Assembly: GCF_037040815.1 (NCBI RefSeq) | Contig: NZ_CP146232.1 | Location: 372,001 to 436,000 of the forward strand | Source of the DNA: Pararoseomonas sp. SCSIO 73927 | GTDB taxonomy: Bacteria > Pseudomonadota > Alphaproteobacteria > Acetobacterales > Acetobacteraceae | Length of the DNA stretch: 64,000 bases | Direction of reading: 5' to 3' | Shown here: positions 35,296-43,472 of the stretch, piece after piece | Position numbering within the stretch: the first letter of the stretch is position 1 | Layout of the letters: the number at the start of each line of letters is the position of its first letter | The notes under the pieces: generated by a model | What the model was told of the DNA's origin: nothing | The model's input: the letters and a program-made list of their open reading frames with translations, nothing else | Database searches by the model: none | Program-made: the position numbers and the translations under genes

Positions 35296-38200
35296 ATGCG
35301 GCCCGCCCCCGTCCGCCCGCCTCTCGGCGCCCTCCTGCCGGCGCTGCTGGCCCCTGCCCTGGCCCTCGGAGCCTGCACCGCGCCGCCGCCTTCGGCCTAT
35401 GTCGCCGCCTCCCCGGCCGGCGCTGCCGCCGTCTCACTCGGCCGCAACGCAGCGGGGGAGGAGTGCAGGATGGTCCCCTCGGGCGGCGGCGCGGACGTCT
35501 GGTGCGGCGAGTGGAGCAGCCCCAGCGCCCGGCTGCGCGAGGTGCCCGCCGCCCCGCCGCTCCAAGCGGCCGAGGCGGCCCGCGCCGGCATCGCCGGGCG
35601 GCTGGACTGCGCCGCGCCGCGCGGCACCACCGTCCTCGGCGACGTGCCCGCGGCCCTGGCGGACTGCCGCCGCCGCGCGGGTGGCTGGCCGGGCTTCGTG
35701 CTCGCCGCCTCCTCCGGTGGCCGGTCCTGGGTGGCGGAGGGCGTGCTGCCCGGCTACGTGGCGGCGGAGCGGGCGCTCGGCGTTCTCAGCGGCCGGGTCG
35801 GGGCCGATGCCGCGCCCTCCTCCTCCACCGCGCTGGACGCCGTGGCCGCCCGGCTGGCGAGGGAGGCCTTCTCCAGCAGCGACATCGGCCGCTACGAGGG
35901 GCTGATGTCCGTCGGCCGCGACGCCAACCAGGCCGAGCGCTTCGTGGCGGCCGAGACCGCCTACCGCGCCGCCCTGTCCCTGCAGGAGCGCGCGCTGGGC
36001 CCGGACTCGCCGGACCGCTTCCAGCCGATGGTGCTGCTCGCCGTCCAGCTCTCCAACCAGGGCCGCTTCCCGGAGGCAGAGGCGCTGCTCACCCGCGCCG
36101 CCCCCCTCGCCGCCCGCGCCTCGGACCCGCTGGCCGGCGCGCTGCTCGCCCATTACCGCGGGCTGCACGAGGCCAATCGCGGCCGCGCGGAATCCGCCCT
36201 GGCGCTGCTGTCGCAGGGCTACGACGCCTATGCGCGCGCCGCGCCGGCGGAGGCGCGGTCCGGTGCCCTGTCCAACGCCGGTTTGGGGGCCGCCTCCTCC
36301 CTCGTCGTCGATCCCGTGGCGGCGCGGGCCGTCATCGGCATGGTGGAGACGCGGCGCAACGCCGCCTCCGTGCTGCGCGCCGCCGGCCGCAACGCGGAGG
36401 CCGAGCGCGCCTCGGAGGACGCCAACCGCCTCGCCGCCGCCGCGGGCCGGCCGGTGGGGGAGGACGTGATCCAGGCCCGCCTGGCCCGCACCGGCGGGGC
36501 GGTGGAGGCGGCGGGCGGCGACAGCGCGGGGGCGGATGCCAGCTTCGGCCGCGCCTCCCGGCGCTTCGCGCGCGGCGTGCCCCGTTCCCGCCCGCTGGCG
36601 GACACGCTGCTGCTGCGCGCCGCCAACGCCACCGGCGCAGACTCCCGAGGCAGCTCCACGGGCGCCGCCGCCGGCTTCTGCCGCGAGGCCGTCCTGATCC
36701 TGCGCACCCTGCGGGAGGGAACGACGAGCGAGCGCATCGCCCCCTGCATCGACGCCCTGGCCGCCCCCGGCACGCAGGAGGCGCTGGGCGAGGCCTTCGA
36801 GGCCGCGCAGGTCGCGCAGGGCGGCGTCACCGCCACCCAGATCGCCACCGCCGCCGCCCGGCTGACAGCCGGCGCCCGCAACCCCGCCGTGGCCGAGGCG
36901 CTGCGCCGGCGCGAGGCCGCGGACCGCGCCCTGACGGTGAGCTACCGCGAGCGCGACGCCGCGGTGGAGGCCGGCCGCACCGACCTCGCCGCGCTGAACA
37001 CCCGGATCGAGGAGGCCGAAGCGGCGGCGGCCGAGGCCGACGGCGCCGCCCAGGCCGCGGCGCCGGGCTACGCCCAGCTCGTCCAGTCCGTCGCCTCCGC
37101 GCGGGAGGTCCTCGCGGCGCTCGCCCCCGGCGAGGCCCTGGTGGCGACCACCCTGCCCGAGACGCGCCGGGGCTGGACCTTCGTGCTGGCGGACGGGACC
37201 ATCACCGCGACGCGGGTGGGGGCGGAGACCCGGACGGTGAACGCCCTCGTCGCCCGCATCCGGGCGAGCGTGGAGGCGGGCAACGGGAACAAGCCTTTCG
37301 CGGCGGGGGATGCCCACGCCCTCTACGCCGCTGTCCTCGGCGGCGCGGCGCCGGTGCTGGAGCGCGCGACCGCCCTCGTCGCAGCGCCGGAGGGTTCGCT
37401 GCTCTCCATCCCCTACGGCCTCCTCGTCACCGCCCCACCGCCCCGCGCGGATTCGGAGGCGGGCGCGGCCTTCCTGCTGGAGAGGATGCCCGTCTCCCAC
37501 GTGCCGGCGCCGGCCAGCCTCGTCTCGCTCCGCCGCGCCGGGCGCTCGGGCGCGCCCCGCCCCTGGTTCGGCTTCGGCGACCCGCGGCCGGTGCCGGTCT
37601 CCTTCGCCGCGCGCTCTTTCCCCGCCGCGCCGGAATGCGGGCGCGGCCTCGCCTCCCTCGCCCGCCTCCCCGCCACAGCGCTGGAGCTCGCCGCCGCCGC
37701 CGAGGTCTCGGGCGCCTCCGCCCGCGACCGGCGCCTGGGCGGCGAGTTCACGGCGGCCGCCGTGCGCGGGGTGCGGCTGCGCGACTACCGCGTGCTGCAC
37801 TTCGCCACCCACGGCGTGCTGCCCTCCGACCTCGCCTGCCTGACGGAGCCGGCCATCGTCGCCTCCGCCGCGCCGAACGGGCCGGACGCCACCCAGGCGC
37901 TGCTCACCTCCGGCGTTGTGCTGGACCTCGACCTGGACGCGGACCTCGTCGTGCTCTCCGCCTGCAACTCCGGCGGCGGGGCGGCGGCGGGGGAGAGCCT
38001 GTCCACCCTCGCCCGCGCCTTCTTCTACTCCGGCGCGCGCGGGCTGATGGTGACGCACTGGTACGTCAACGACGCGGCCGCGGCGCGCGTGGCCGCCTTC
38101 ACCCTGCAGAACATTCGCGGGGGCGCCGGGCCGGCCGAGGCGCTGCGCAAGGCGCAGGTTGACCTCATGCGCACGCCCGGCGGCTCGCATCCCGGCCTCT

Positions 38201-38301
38201 GGGCACCCTTCGCGCTCATCGGGCCGGGGCCAGGGGCTGGAACGGGCACGCCGCCTGCCGCCCCGCTGCGCTCAGCCGCCGCGCCCGGCACGGCGGGCTA
38301 G
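35296..38301 (+). CDS. CHAT-domain (caspase-like) lipoprotein of the TPS operon
   Basis: The 1001-residue protein starts two bases after tpsA. A signal peptide with lipobox LALGAC puts an acylated Cys near residue 27. Residues about 180-560 contain helical TPR-like repeats (ETAYRAALSLQERALGPDSPDR, FPEAEALLTRAAPLAA). The C-terminal 300 residues are a CHAT domain: LHFATHGVLPSDLACL gives catalytic His about 839, and VVLSACNSGGG gives catalytic Cys about 890. GARGLMVTHWYVND and LWAPFALIGPG complete it. CHAT proteins are cysteine peptidases of the caspase clan. As a periplasm-facing lipoprotein co-transcribed with TpsB/TpsA, it may process or trim the exoprotein. That substrate is inferred, not shown. 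Confidence 0.88.
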   Translation: MRPAPVRPPLGALLPALLAPALALGACTAPPPSAYVAASPAGAAAVSLGRNAAGEECRMVPSGGGADVWCGEWSSPSARLREVPAAPPLQAAEAARAGIAGRLDCAAPRGTTVLGDVPAALADCRRRAGGWPGFVLAASSGGRSWVAEGVLPGYVAAERALGVLSGRVGADAAPSSSTALDAVAARLAREAFSSSDIGRYEGLMSVGRDANQAERFVAAETAYRAALSLQERALGPDSPDRFQPMVLLAVQLSNQGRFPEAEALLTRAAPLAARASDPLAGALLAHYRGLHEANRGRAESALALLSQGYDAYARAAPAEARSGALSNAGLGAASSLVVDPVAARAVIGMVETRRNAASVLRAAGRNAEAERASEDANRLAAAAGRPVGEDVIQARLARTGGAVEAAGGDSAGADASFGRASRRFARGVPRSRPLADTLLLRAANATGADSRGSSTGAAAGFCREAVLILRTLREGTTSERIAPCIDALAAPGTQEALGEAFEAAQVAQGGVTATQIATAAARLTAGARNPAVAEALRRREAADRALTVSYRERDAAVEAGRTDLAALNTRIEEAEAAAAEADGAAQAAAPGYAQLVQSVASAREVLAALAPGEALVATTLPETRRGWTFVLADGTITATRVGAETRTVNALVARIRASVEAGNGNKPFAAGDAHALYAAVLGGAAPVLERATALVAAPEGSLLSIPYGLLVTAPPPRADSEAGAAFLLERMPVSHVPAPASLVSLRRAGRSGAPRPWFGFGDPRPVPVSFAARSFPAAPECGRGLASLARLPATALELAAAAEVSGASARDRRLGGEFTAAAVRGVRLRDYRVLHFATHGVLPSDLACLTEPAIVASAAPNGPDATQALLTSGVVLDLDLDADLVVLSACNSGGGAAAGESLSTLARAFFYSGARGLMVTHWYVNDAAAARVAAFTLQNIRGGAGPAEALRKAQVDLMRTPGGSHPGLWAPFALIGPGPGAGTGTPPAAPLRSAAAPGTAG

Positions 38302-38316
38302 GGCGCGCCCGGCGGC

Positions 38317-39108
38317 ATGTCGGAGAGGATGCCGGAGGAGGGACCGGCACCCCTGTTCCTGGAGCACCGCCCGGCCCCGCCCTGGGTGCTGCCCGGGGCA
38401 CCGGTGTTCCGCTCGGAGATCCGCTGCACCGGGCTGATGGTGGCCCTGCCCTGCTACGGCGCGATGCTGACGACCGGCACGCTGCGCGGGCTGCTGGACA
38501 CGCAGCGCGCCCTGCTCCTCCTCGGCCTGCCCTTCGCCTGTGCCACGGTGGAGAACGAGAGCCTGATCCCCCGCGCGCGGAACGCCCTCGTCGCCCGCTT
38601 CCTCCGCTCCACCGCCTCCCACCTGCTTTTCATCGACGCCGATATCGGCTTCGGGGCGGACGCCGTGCTGCGCCTGCTCGGGCACGGGCGGGAGGTGATC
38701 GGCGGCCTCTACCGCAGCAAGCGCCTGGATCGGGAGGAGTGGGCGGCCGGCTTCGCGCCCGGCCCGGAAGGCACGGTGCGGAACGAACCCGCGACCGGCG
38801 CGGTGGAGGTGGCGACGATCGGCACCGGCTTCCTGCTCATCCGGCGCGAGGTGCTGGCCCGCATGGCCGATGCCCTGCCGGAGACGCGCCACATGACGGA
38901 GGAGGGCGTCGCGCACGCCCTGTTCGACACGGCGATCGAGCCCGGCACCGAAGCCTCCCCCGGCCGCTACCTGAGCGAGGACTACCTGTTCTGCGCCCGC
39001 TGGCGCGCCCTGGGCGGCACGGTGTGGTGCGACCCGGCCATTCGGCTGGAGCACCGGGGGAGCCTCGTCCTGGCGGGCGACCCCGCCTCCCTCTTCGCGC
39101 CGCCCTGA
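38317..39108 (+). CDS. Putative glycosyltransferase (GT-A fold)
   Basis: The 263-residue protein has LMVALPCYGAMLTTGTLRGLLDTQ, NESLIPRARNALVARFL, then HLLFIDADIGFGADAVLRLL, in which DAD is the metal-binding DxD. VIGGLYRSKRL and YLSEDYLFCARWRALGG with a late acidic pair follow. This pattern matches small GT-A glycosyltransferases found next to adhesins and in phage. It starts 15 bases after the CHAT gene and is probably in the same operon, so it could glycosylate TpsA or another surface protein in the cytoplasm. HMW adhesins of Haemophilus are a known case of a TPS adhesin with a partner glycosyltransferase, although of a different family. Confidence 0.75.
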   Translation: MSERMPEEGPAPLFLEHRPAPPWVLPGAPVFRSEIRCTGLMVALPCYGAMLTTGTLRGLLDTQRALLLLGLPFACATVENESLIPRARNALVARFLRSTASHLLFIDADIGFGADAVLRLLGHGREVIGGLYRSKRLDREEWAAGFAPGPEGTVRNEPATGAVEVATIGTGFLLIRREVLARMADALPETRHMTEEGVAHALFDTAIEPGTEASPGRYLSEDYLFCARWRALGGTVWCDPAIRLEHRGSLVLAGDPASLFAPP

Positions 39109-39209
39109 GGCGCGGGGTGGGACGCGGGGCATGAATCCCACGGGGGGTGGGTGGTGCGGCCCGCGCCCGGCCCTGTAGCATGGCGGAACGACAGGGGGAG
39201 AGGCGCCCG

Positions 39210-41402
39210 GTGTCACAGGCCTTGCCGCCTGGCTTCGGCGATTGGACCGGCGACGGGAAGTACGAGCTGCGCGGCACGCTCGGTGCCGGCGCCATGGGCG
39301 TGGTGCTGGACGGGTTCGACCGGGCAATCGAGCGGCGCGTGGCCATCAAGATTGTCCGCAAGCCCGCGCCGGACGACGCGGAGGCCGTGGAGGCCGCCGC
39401 CCGCTTCAAGCGCGAGGCCCAGGCCGCCGGCCGCCTCTCCCACCCCGGCATCGTCGGCGTCTACGACTACGGCGAGGACGAGGGCACGGCCTGGATCGTC
39501 ATGGAGATGGTCCGGGGCGGCACGCTGAAGGCCCTGATCGACCGGGAGGAGCGCCTGCCGGTGCGCGAGACCGCGCGCATCATGGGCCAGGTGCTGACCG
39601 CCCTCGCCTACGCGCACGGCCGCGGGGTGATCCACCGCGACATCAAGCCGGCCAACGTGATGCTGACGGAGGAGGGCGACGCCAAGCTCGCCGATTTCGG
39701 CATCGCACGCATCGAGAACTCCTCGATGACGCAGGTGGGCACGCTGATGGGCACGCTGAGCTACATGGCGCCGGAGCAGCTGCGGGGGGAGGCGCTGGAC
39801 GCCCGCGCCGACATCTGGGCGGCCGGGGTAATGCTCTACCAGCTGCTGACGGGGGAGAAGCCCTTCTCCGGCAACTCCTCGGCGGTGATGCACAAGGTGC
39901 TGAACACCGAGCCGCCGCTTCCCTCCGCCCTCGCCTCCGTGACCCAGGCGATGGACGCGGTGGTGATGCGGGCGCTCGCGAAGCGGGCGGAGGACCGCTG
40001 GCCGGACGCGCGCACCTTCGCCACCGCGCTCGAACTCGCGGCCACCGCCCCCGCCGCCCCGGCCGCCATGGAGGAGCCTGAGGACGCCACCCGCGTGGTC
40101 GCGCCGCCCCGCGTCATCGCGTCCTCCGCGCCGCCGGCCCCGGCCCGGGGCGGGCGGCCGGGCTGGGTTCTGCCGGTCGCCGGCCTGGGCGCGCTGGCCG
40201 CCCTCGGTGCCGGGGCCTTCCTGCTGGTCCCACGGGGCGAATCGCCTCCTCCGCCCGCGGTGACGGCCGCGGCCCCGCCGGCGGGCCAGGCGCCCGCGCC
40301 ATCAGCCCCGACGCCTCCGGCCCAGCCGCCCGCCGTCCAGGCACCTCCCGTCACCCCGCCCCCCTCCCAGCCGCAGGCGGGGGCGGCGCCCACCCTACCA
40401 GGGCAGGTTCCGCCGGCAGCCGCCCCTTCCGGCGAGCCCGTAGGGACGCCGCAGGCCCCGGCGGCGCAGCAGCCCGCCCCAGCACCGCCCGCAGCATCGC
40501 CGCCGGCAGCGCAGCCCAGCACGCCCCCGGTTCCGCCCGCGCCGCCGGCCCAGACGCAGACCCAGCCCCCTGGCCCCTCCTCGGTCCAGTCCGCTCCCGA
40601 ACTGCCCCCGGCACGGCCCACTCCCACGACGCCGGCGCCGGAGCCGGCGCGCCCGGCCCAAGTCCAGCCGGGGGTTCAGCCCGGCCCCGAAGCCCCTCCG
40701 GCACAGCAGGCCGCGCCGCCCACCGCCCAGGCCTCCCTAGTTCCGGCCCCGCGTCCGGACTGGAGGGCCGTCTCGGCGGCAGCCGTGGCGGCGGCCCCCT
40801 GCGGCCTGCTCTCCGCGCGTGTCGAGGAGAACGGCTTCCGCCTGGGCGGCGTGCTGCCCCGCGCGGAGGCCGAGGCCGTGCGGCAGGAGATCGCCCGCCG
40901 GAACCTTCCCTCCGGCGCCGCGCGGCTGGATCTCGGCACCTTCGACGCTCCCTACTGCCCTCTCCTCAGCGCCCTGCGCCCCGCCCTCGCCGCGCCCGGC
41001 GAGGGGCCGGAGGTGGCGCTGGACGGCGCGCGGCCGCTCCGGAAGGGCGAGCTGCTGCGCTTCGCCGTCACCCTGCCCGGCTGGGCCACGAACCTCCACG
41101 TCGCCTACGCGACCTCGGACGGAGCGGTCCTGCGGGTGGAGCCGGGCGCGGCCGTCGCCCCGGGCGCCCGGATACGGATCGGCGATCCGCGCCCGGGCTT
41201 CCCGGGCTGGAGGATCGACGAGCCCTACGGCACCGACCTGCTCTTCGTCGTCGCGTCGGAGGATCGGCTCTTCGCGCCGGGAGCCCCGGCCGTCGAGGAC
41301 CAGGCCGCCTACGCGCGCGGCTTCGCCGCGGCGGTGCAGATCGCCCGCGCGACCGGGCGCCGCATCGCCCTGATCCCCGTTCCCGTGGATACGGCACCCT
41401 GA
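39210..41402 (+). CDS. Membrane Ser/Thr protein kinase (PpkA-like) with C-terminal DUF4384-like domain
   Basis: The 730-residue product starts at GTG 39210, seven bases after GGGGGAGAGG; ATG 39180 has no ribosome binding site. The kinase domain spans about residues 18-280: glycine loop GTLGAGAMG, Lys47 in VAIKIV, HRDIKPAN with Asp144, DFGIAR with Asp162, MAPEQLRG. One transmembrane helix near 320 (VLPVAGLGALAALGAGAFLLVP) is followed by a Pro/Ala-rich region of about 200 residues. The periplasmic C-terminal domain (RKGELLRFAVTLPGWATNLHV, YGTDLLFVVAS) resembles DUF4384. Kinases of this design control T6SS through FHA proteins. The tagH and PP2C genes of the same window make that role likely. 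Confidence 0.88.
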   Translation: MSQALPPGFGDWTGDGKYELRGTLGAGAMGVVLDGFDRAIERRVAIKIVRKPAPDDAEAVEAAARFKREAQAAGRLSHPGIVGVYDYGEDEGTAWIVMEMVRGGTLKALIDREERLPVRETARIMGQVLTALAYAHGRGVIHRDIKPANVMLTEEGDAKLADFGIARIENSSMTQVGTLMGTLSYMAPEQLRGEALDARADIWAAGVMLYQLLTGEKPFSGNSSAVMHKVLNTEPPLPSALASVTQAMDAVVMRALAKRAEDRWPDARTFATALELAATAPAAPAAMEEPEDATRVVAPPRVIASSAPPAPARGGRPGWVLPVAGLGALAALGAGAFLLVPRGESPPPPAVTAAAPPAGQAPAPSAPTPPAQPPAVQAPPVTPPPSQPQAGAAPTLPGQVPPAAAPSGEPVGTPQAPAAQQPAPAPPAASPPAAQPSTPPVPPAPPAQTQTQPPGPSSVQSAPELPPARPTPTTPAPEPARPAQVQPGVQPGPEAPPAQQAAPPTAQASLVPAPRPDWRAVSAAAVAAAPCGLLSARVEENGFRLGGVLPRAEAEAVRQEIARRNLPSGAARLDLGTFDAPYCPLLSALRPALAAPGEGPEVALDGARPLRKGELLRFAVTLPGWATNLHVAYATSDGAVLRVEPGAAVAPGARIRIGDPRPGFPGWRIDEPYGTDLLFVVASEDRLFAPGAPAVEDQAAYARGFAAAVQIARATGRRIALIPVPVDTAP

Positions 41403-41543
41403 TGAGCCGCGCCTGGGCGACCGTCTCTGAGCAGCCAGCCCCAAGGAGCCAGCCCCCGGAGGCCAGCCCTGGGCATCCGGTTGCGGCGCTGGCGCCGGTT
41501 GCCCCGGTTCCGGGACGTTGCGCCCCGGGCGCGGAAGGGACAA

Positions 41544-41576
41544 ACCGTTGCGGAACGGTCTGGCATCCGGTGTAGG
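41544..41576 (+). promoter_or_regulatory. Candidate promoter with palindrome upstream of the OmpA gene
   Basis: A perfect inverted repeat ACCGTT-GCGG-AACGGT lies at 41544-41559. It overlaps a possible -35 (TTGCGG, 41548-41553), followed after 17 bases by a possible -10 (TGTAGG, 41571-41576), ahead of ATG 41614. The 211-base gap 41403-41613 contains no supported gene. The match is by eye only. Confidence 0.35.
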
Positions 41577-41613
41577 CTCCCGACCCCCGGCCCGGCCGAT
41601 CGAGGAGAGACGC

Positions 41614-42261
41614 ATGTTGCCTTCCCACCGCCTCATCCTGTCGCTCGGCGCCGCCCTGATCGGCGCGGCCGGCCCGGTGCCCGCCGCGGCGCAGTCCGCC
41701 ATGCAGATGATCGAGCGGCTTCGCCCGGGAACCGGCGGGGATCGCGGCCTCCGGGCGCCCGGCGCCGAGCCGACGGCCCCCGCCACGCCGTCCGCCCCGC
41801 CATCCGCCCCCGCCCAGGCGGGCTCGCCGCCGCGCCCGCCCGCCGCGACGGTCGCGCGCCCCCCGCTCCGCCCCGCCGAGGCCCCGGCCGCCACGACGGC
41901 CCCGGCCGGGACCCCCGCCGTGTCCATCACCGTGCAGTTCCCGACGAACTCCGCCACCCTCACCCCGGCCGCCGAGCGGGCGTTGGCGCCGCTCGGCCAG
42001 GCGCTCTCCTCGCCGGAGCTGGCGCCCTACCGCTTCCGGATCGAGGGGCACACGGACACGGTCGGTCCGGACGAGCCGAACCGGGTTCTCTCCCAGCGCC
42101 GGGCGGAGGCGGTGCGGGACTTCCTGACCCAGCGCTACAACGTGCCGGCCACAAGGCTGGAGGCGGCGGGCCTGGGCGAGAGCCAGCCCCTCGTCAGCAC
42201 CGGGGACAACCGGGCGGAGCAGCGCAACCGGCGCGTCCAGGTGCTGAACATCGGCAGCTGA
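41614..42261 (+). CDS. OmpA family protein
   Basis: The 215-residue protein starts at ATG 41614 behind GAGGAGAG. A signal peptide (MLPSHRLILSLGAALIGAAG...AAAQS) leads into a Pro/Ala-rich linker of about 65 residues. The C-terminal OmpA domain has VQFPTNSATLTPAAERAL, FRIEGHTDTVGPDEPNRVLS with the peptidoglycan-binding Asp, and QRRAEAVRDFL through NRRVQVLNIGS. It is a periplasmic peptidoglycan-binding protein. Its place between the kinase and the HExxH gene suggests it belongs to the T6SS-associated envelope set, although TssL already carries its own OmpA domain. Confidence 0.85.
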   Translation: MLPSHRLILSLGAALIGAAGPVPAAAQSAMQMIERLRPGTGGDRGLRAPGAEPTAPATPSAPPSAPAQAGSPPRPPAATVARPPLRPAEAPAATTAPAGTPAVSITVQFPTNSATLTPAAERALAPLGQALSSPELAPYRFRIEGHTDTVGPDEPNRVLSQRRAEAVRDFLTQRYNVPATRLEAAGLGESQPLVSTGDNRAEQRNRRVQVLNIGS

Positions 42262-42292
42262 GCGGCCGGCCGGGGGCGCCGGGCCCTTCGCC

Positions 42293-43381
42293 GTGCCGGA
42301 GAGCCGGGACGACGACACCATCCGCATGAGCCCGCCCCCGGGCGCGGCGGCGGCCCTGCCAGCCCGGCGGCGGCCGGGATGGCTGGCGCCCGGCATCGCC
42401 GCGCTGGCGATTGGCATGGCCGGCCTCGGCTGGGTCGGCGCGCGCTGGGCGGAGCGGCCTGCGGCACCGGTGGCCGGATCCTTCCCGGCCCCCGCCCCCG
42501 CACCAGGGACGCCCAGTGCCCAGGCGCCAGGGGCGCCAAGCCTTCAGGCGCCAGGGGCGCCAAGCACCCAGGCGCCAGTGGCGCCAAGCACCCAGGCACC
42601 GGAGGCGCTCCACGCCCCCGCGCCGCCGCCCGGCCTTGCGCCGGCCTTCCCGGCCATGGAGCGCGAGGCGCTGCTCCGCTGGCAGCCCGCCGAGACCACC
42701 ATCGTGCGCCTGGCGGACCTGCCGGCCGTCTTCCTCATCGCCTTCCCCAACCTGGGGCGCCAAGGGCGCATGATGAACCGCATCGCCGCCTTCGTGGAGA
42801 AGGCCCGCGCCCCGCGCGACCGCGTGCTGGACGACGCGGCCCTCGCCGCCGCGATCGCGGCGGAGGGCCAGACCCCGGAGACTTACTACTACGGCCACGA
42901 CTACGCGCTGGCCGACATGGAGCGCTTCTTCTCCGTCGCCCGGGCCACCGGCATCGCGCTGAACCCGGAGGAGCGGTGGCTGGAGGCGCGGATGCCCGCC
43001 CTCGGCGCGGGGGCGCGGGACGTGCCGCGGGCGGTCATCACCCTGCCCGCCGAGGGCGGCGGCCTCGATGCCTCGGCCCGCCGCGCGGTGCTGGAGCACG
43101 AGGCCGGGCACGGGCTGTTCTTCACCGATCCCGCCTTCGCCGCCCGGGTGACCCGCGTCTGGCGCGAGACCCTTACCGAGGCCGAGCGCGACGCCTTCCG
43201 CCGCTTCCTGGGCGCGGAGGGCTACGACACCTCGCTGGAGTGGCTGATGGCGAACGAGGCGATGGCCTACCTCATCTTCACGCCCGACCCGCGCTTCTTC
43301 GACCCGGCACGCGACCTCGGGATGGCCCAGGGCGCCGCCGAGCGCCTTCGCGCCGCGATGCGCCACGCCCTGCCCCGCTGA
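42293..43381 (+). CDS. Membrane-anchored protein with HExxH metallopeptidase motif
   Basis: The 362-residue protein has one N-terminal transmembrane helix (about residues 29-51), a low-complexity Pro/Ala linker built of 24-base DNA repeats, and a C-terminal domain of about 240 residues. That domain contains VLEHEAGHGLFF, an HExxH zinc motif (His269, Glu270, His273). Forty-nine residues later comes NEAMAYL with Glu322, the position expected for a gluzincin third ligand. An active periplasmic zinc protease is therefore plausible. I do not recognise a named family. GTG 42293 and ATG 42326 are both possible starts; neither has a strong RBS. It follows ompA by 31 bases and lies in the T6SS-associated group. 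Confidence 0.65.
   Translation: MPESRDDDTIRMSPPPGAAAALPARRRPGWLAPGIAALAIGMAGLGWVGARWAERPAAPVAGSFPAPAPAPGTPSAQAPGAPSLQAPGAPSTQAPVAPSTQAPEALHAPAPPPGLAPAFPAMEREALLRWQPAETTIVRLADLPAVFLIAFPNLGRQGRMMNRIAAFVEKARAPRDRVLDDAALAAAIAAEGQTPETYYYGHDYALADMERFFSVARATGIALNPEERWLEARMPALGAGARDVPRAVITLPAEGGGLDASARRAVLEHEAGHGLFFTDPAFAARVTRVWRETLTEAERDAFRRFLGAEGYDTSLEWLMANEAMAYLIFTPDPRFFDPARDLGMAQGAAERLRAAMRHALPR
42521..42592 (+). repeat. 24-base tandem repeat in the HExxH protein gene
   Basis: The core CAGGCGCCAGGGGCGCCAAG begins at 42521, 42545 and 42569 with a strict 24-base period (one substitution in the third copy) and a partial fourth copy from 42593. It encodes repeats of QAPGAPST in the linker. Being a multiple of three, copy-number change would keep the frame and alter linker length. 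Confidence 0.85.
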
Positions 43382-43418
43382 GGCCACCCTGCCGGGGACG
43401 CGGCACGGGAATGTGCTT

Positions 43419-43446
43419 TTGGCACCGCAACATTCCGGCCCTAGCC
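43419..43446 (+). promoter_or_regulatory. Candidate sigma70-type promoter upstream of the PGBD protein gene
   Basis: TTGGCA at 43419-43424 is followed after 16 bases by CTAGCC at 43441-43446, in the 91-base gap before ATG 43473. The -35 fits well, the -10 only moderately. There is no experimental or comparative support. Confidence 0.3.
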
Positions 43447-43472
43447 TCCATCGTCCAGCGGGAGAGCGAGGC

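Noticed and set aside
43415..43440. Possible sigma54 promoter at TTGGCACCGCAACATT
   Set aside because: The TGGCAC half is present, but no TTGC element follows at the required spacing; a sigma70-type reading fits better.
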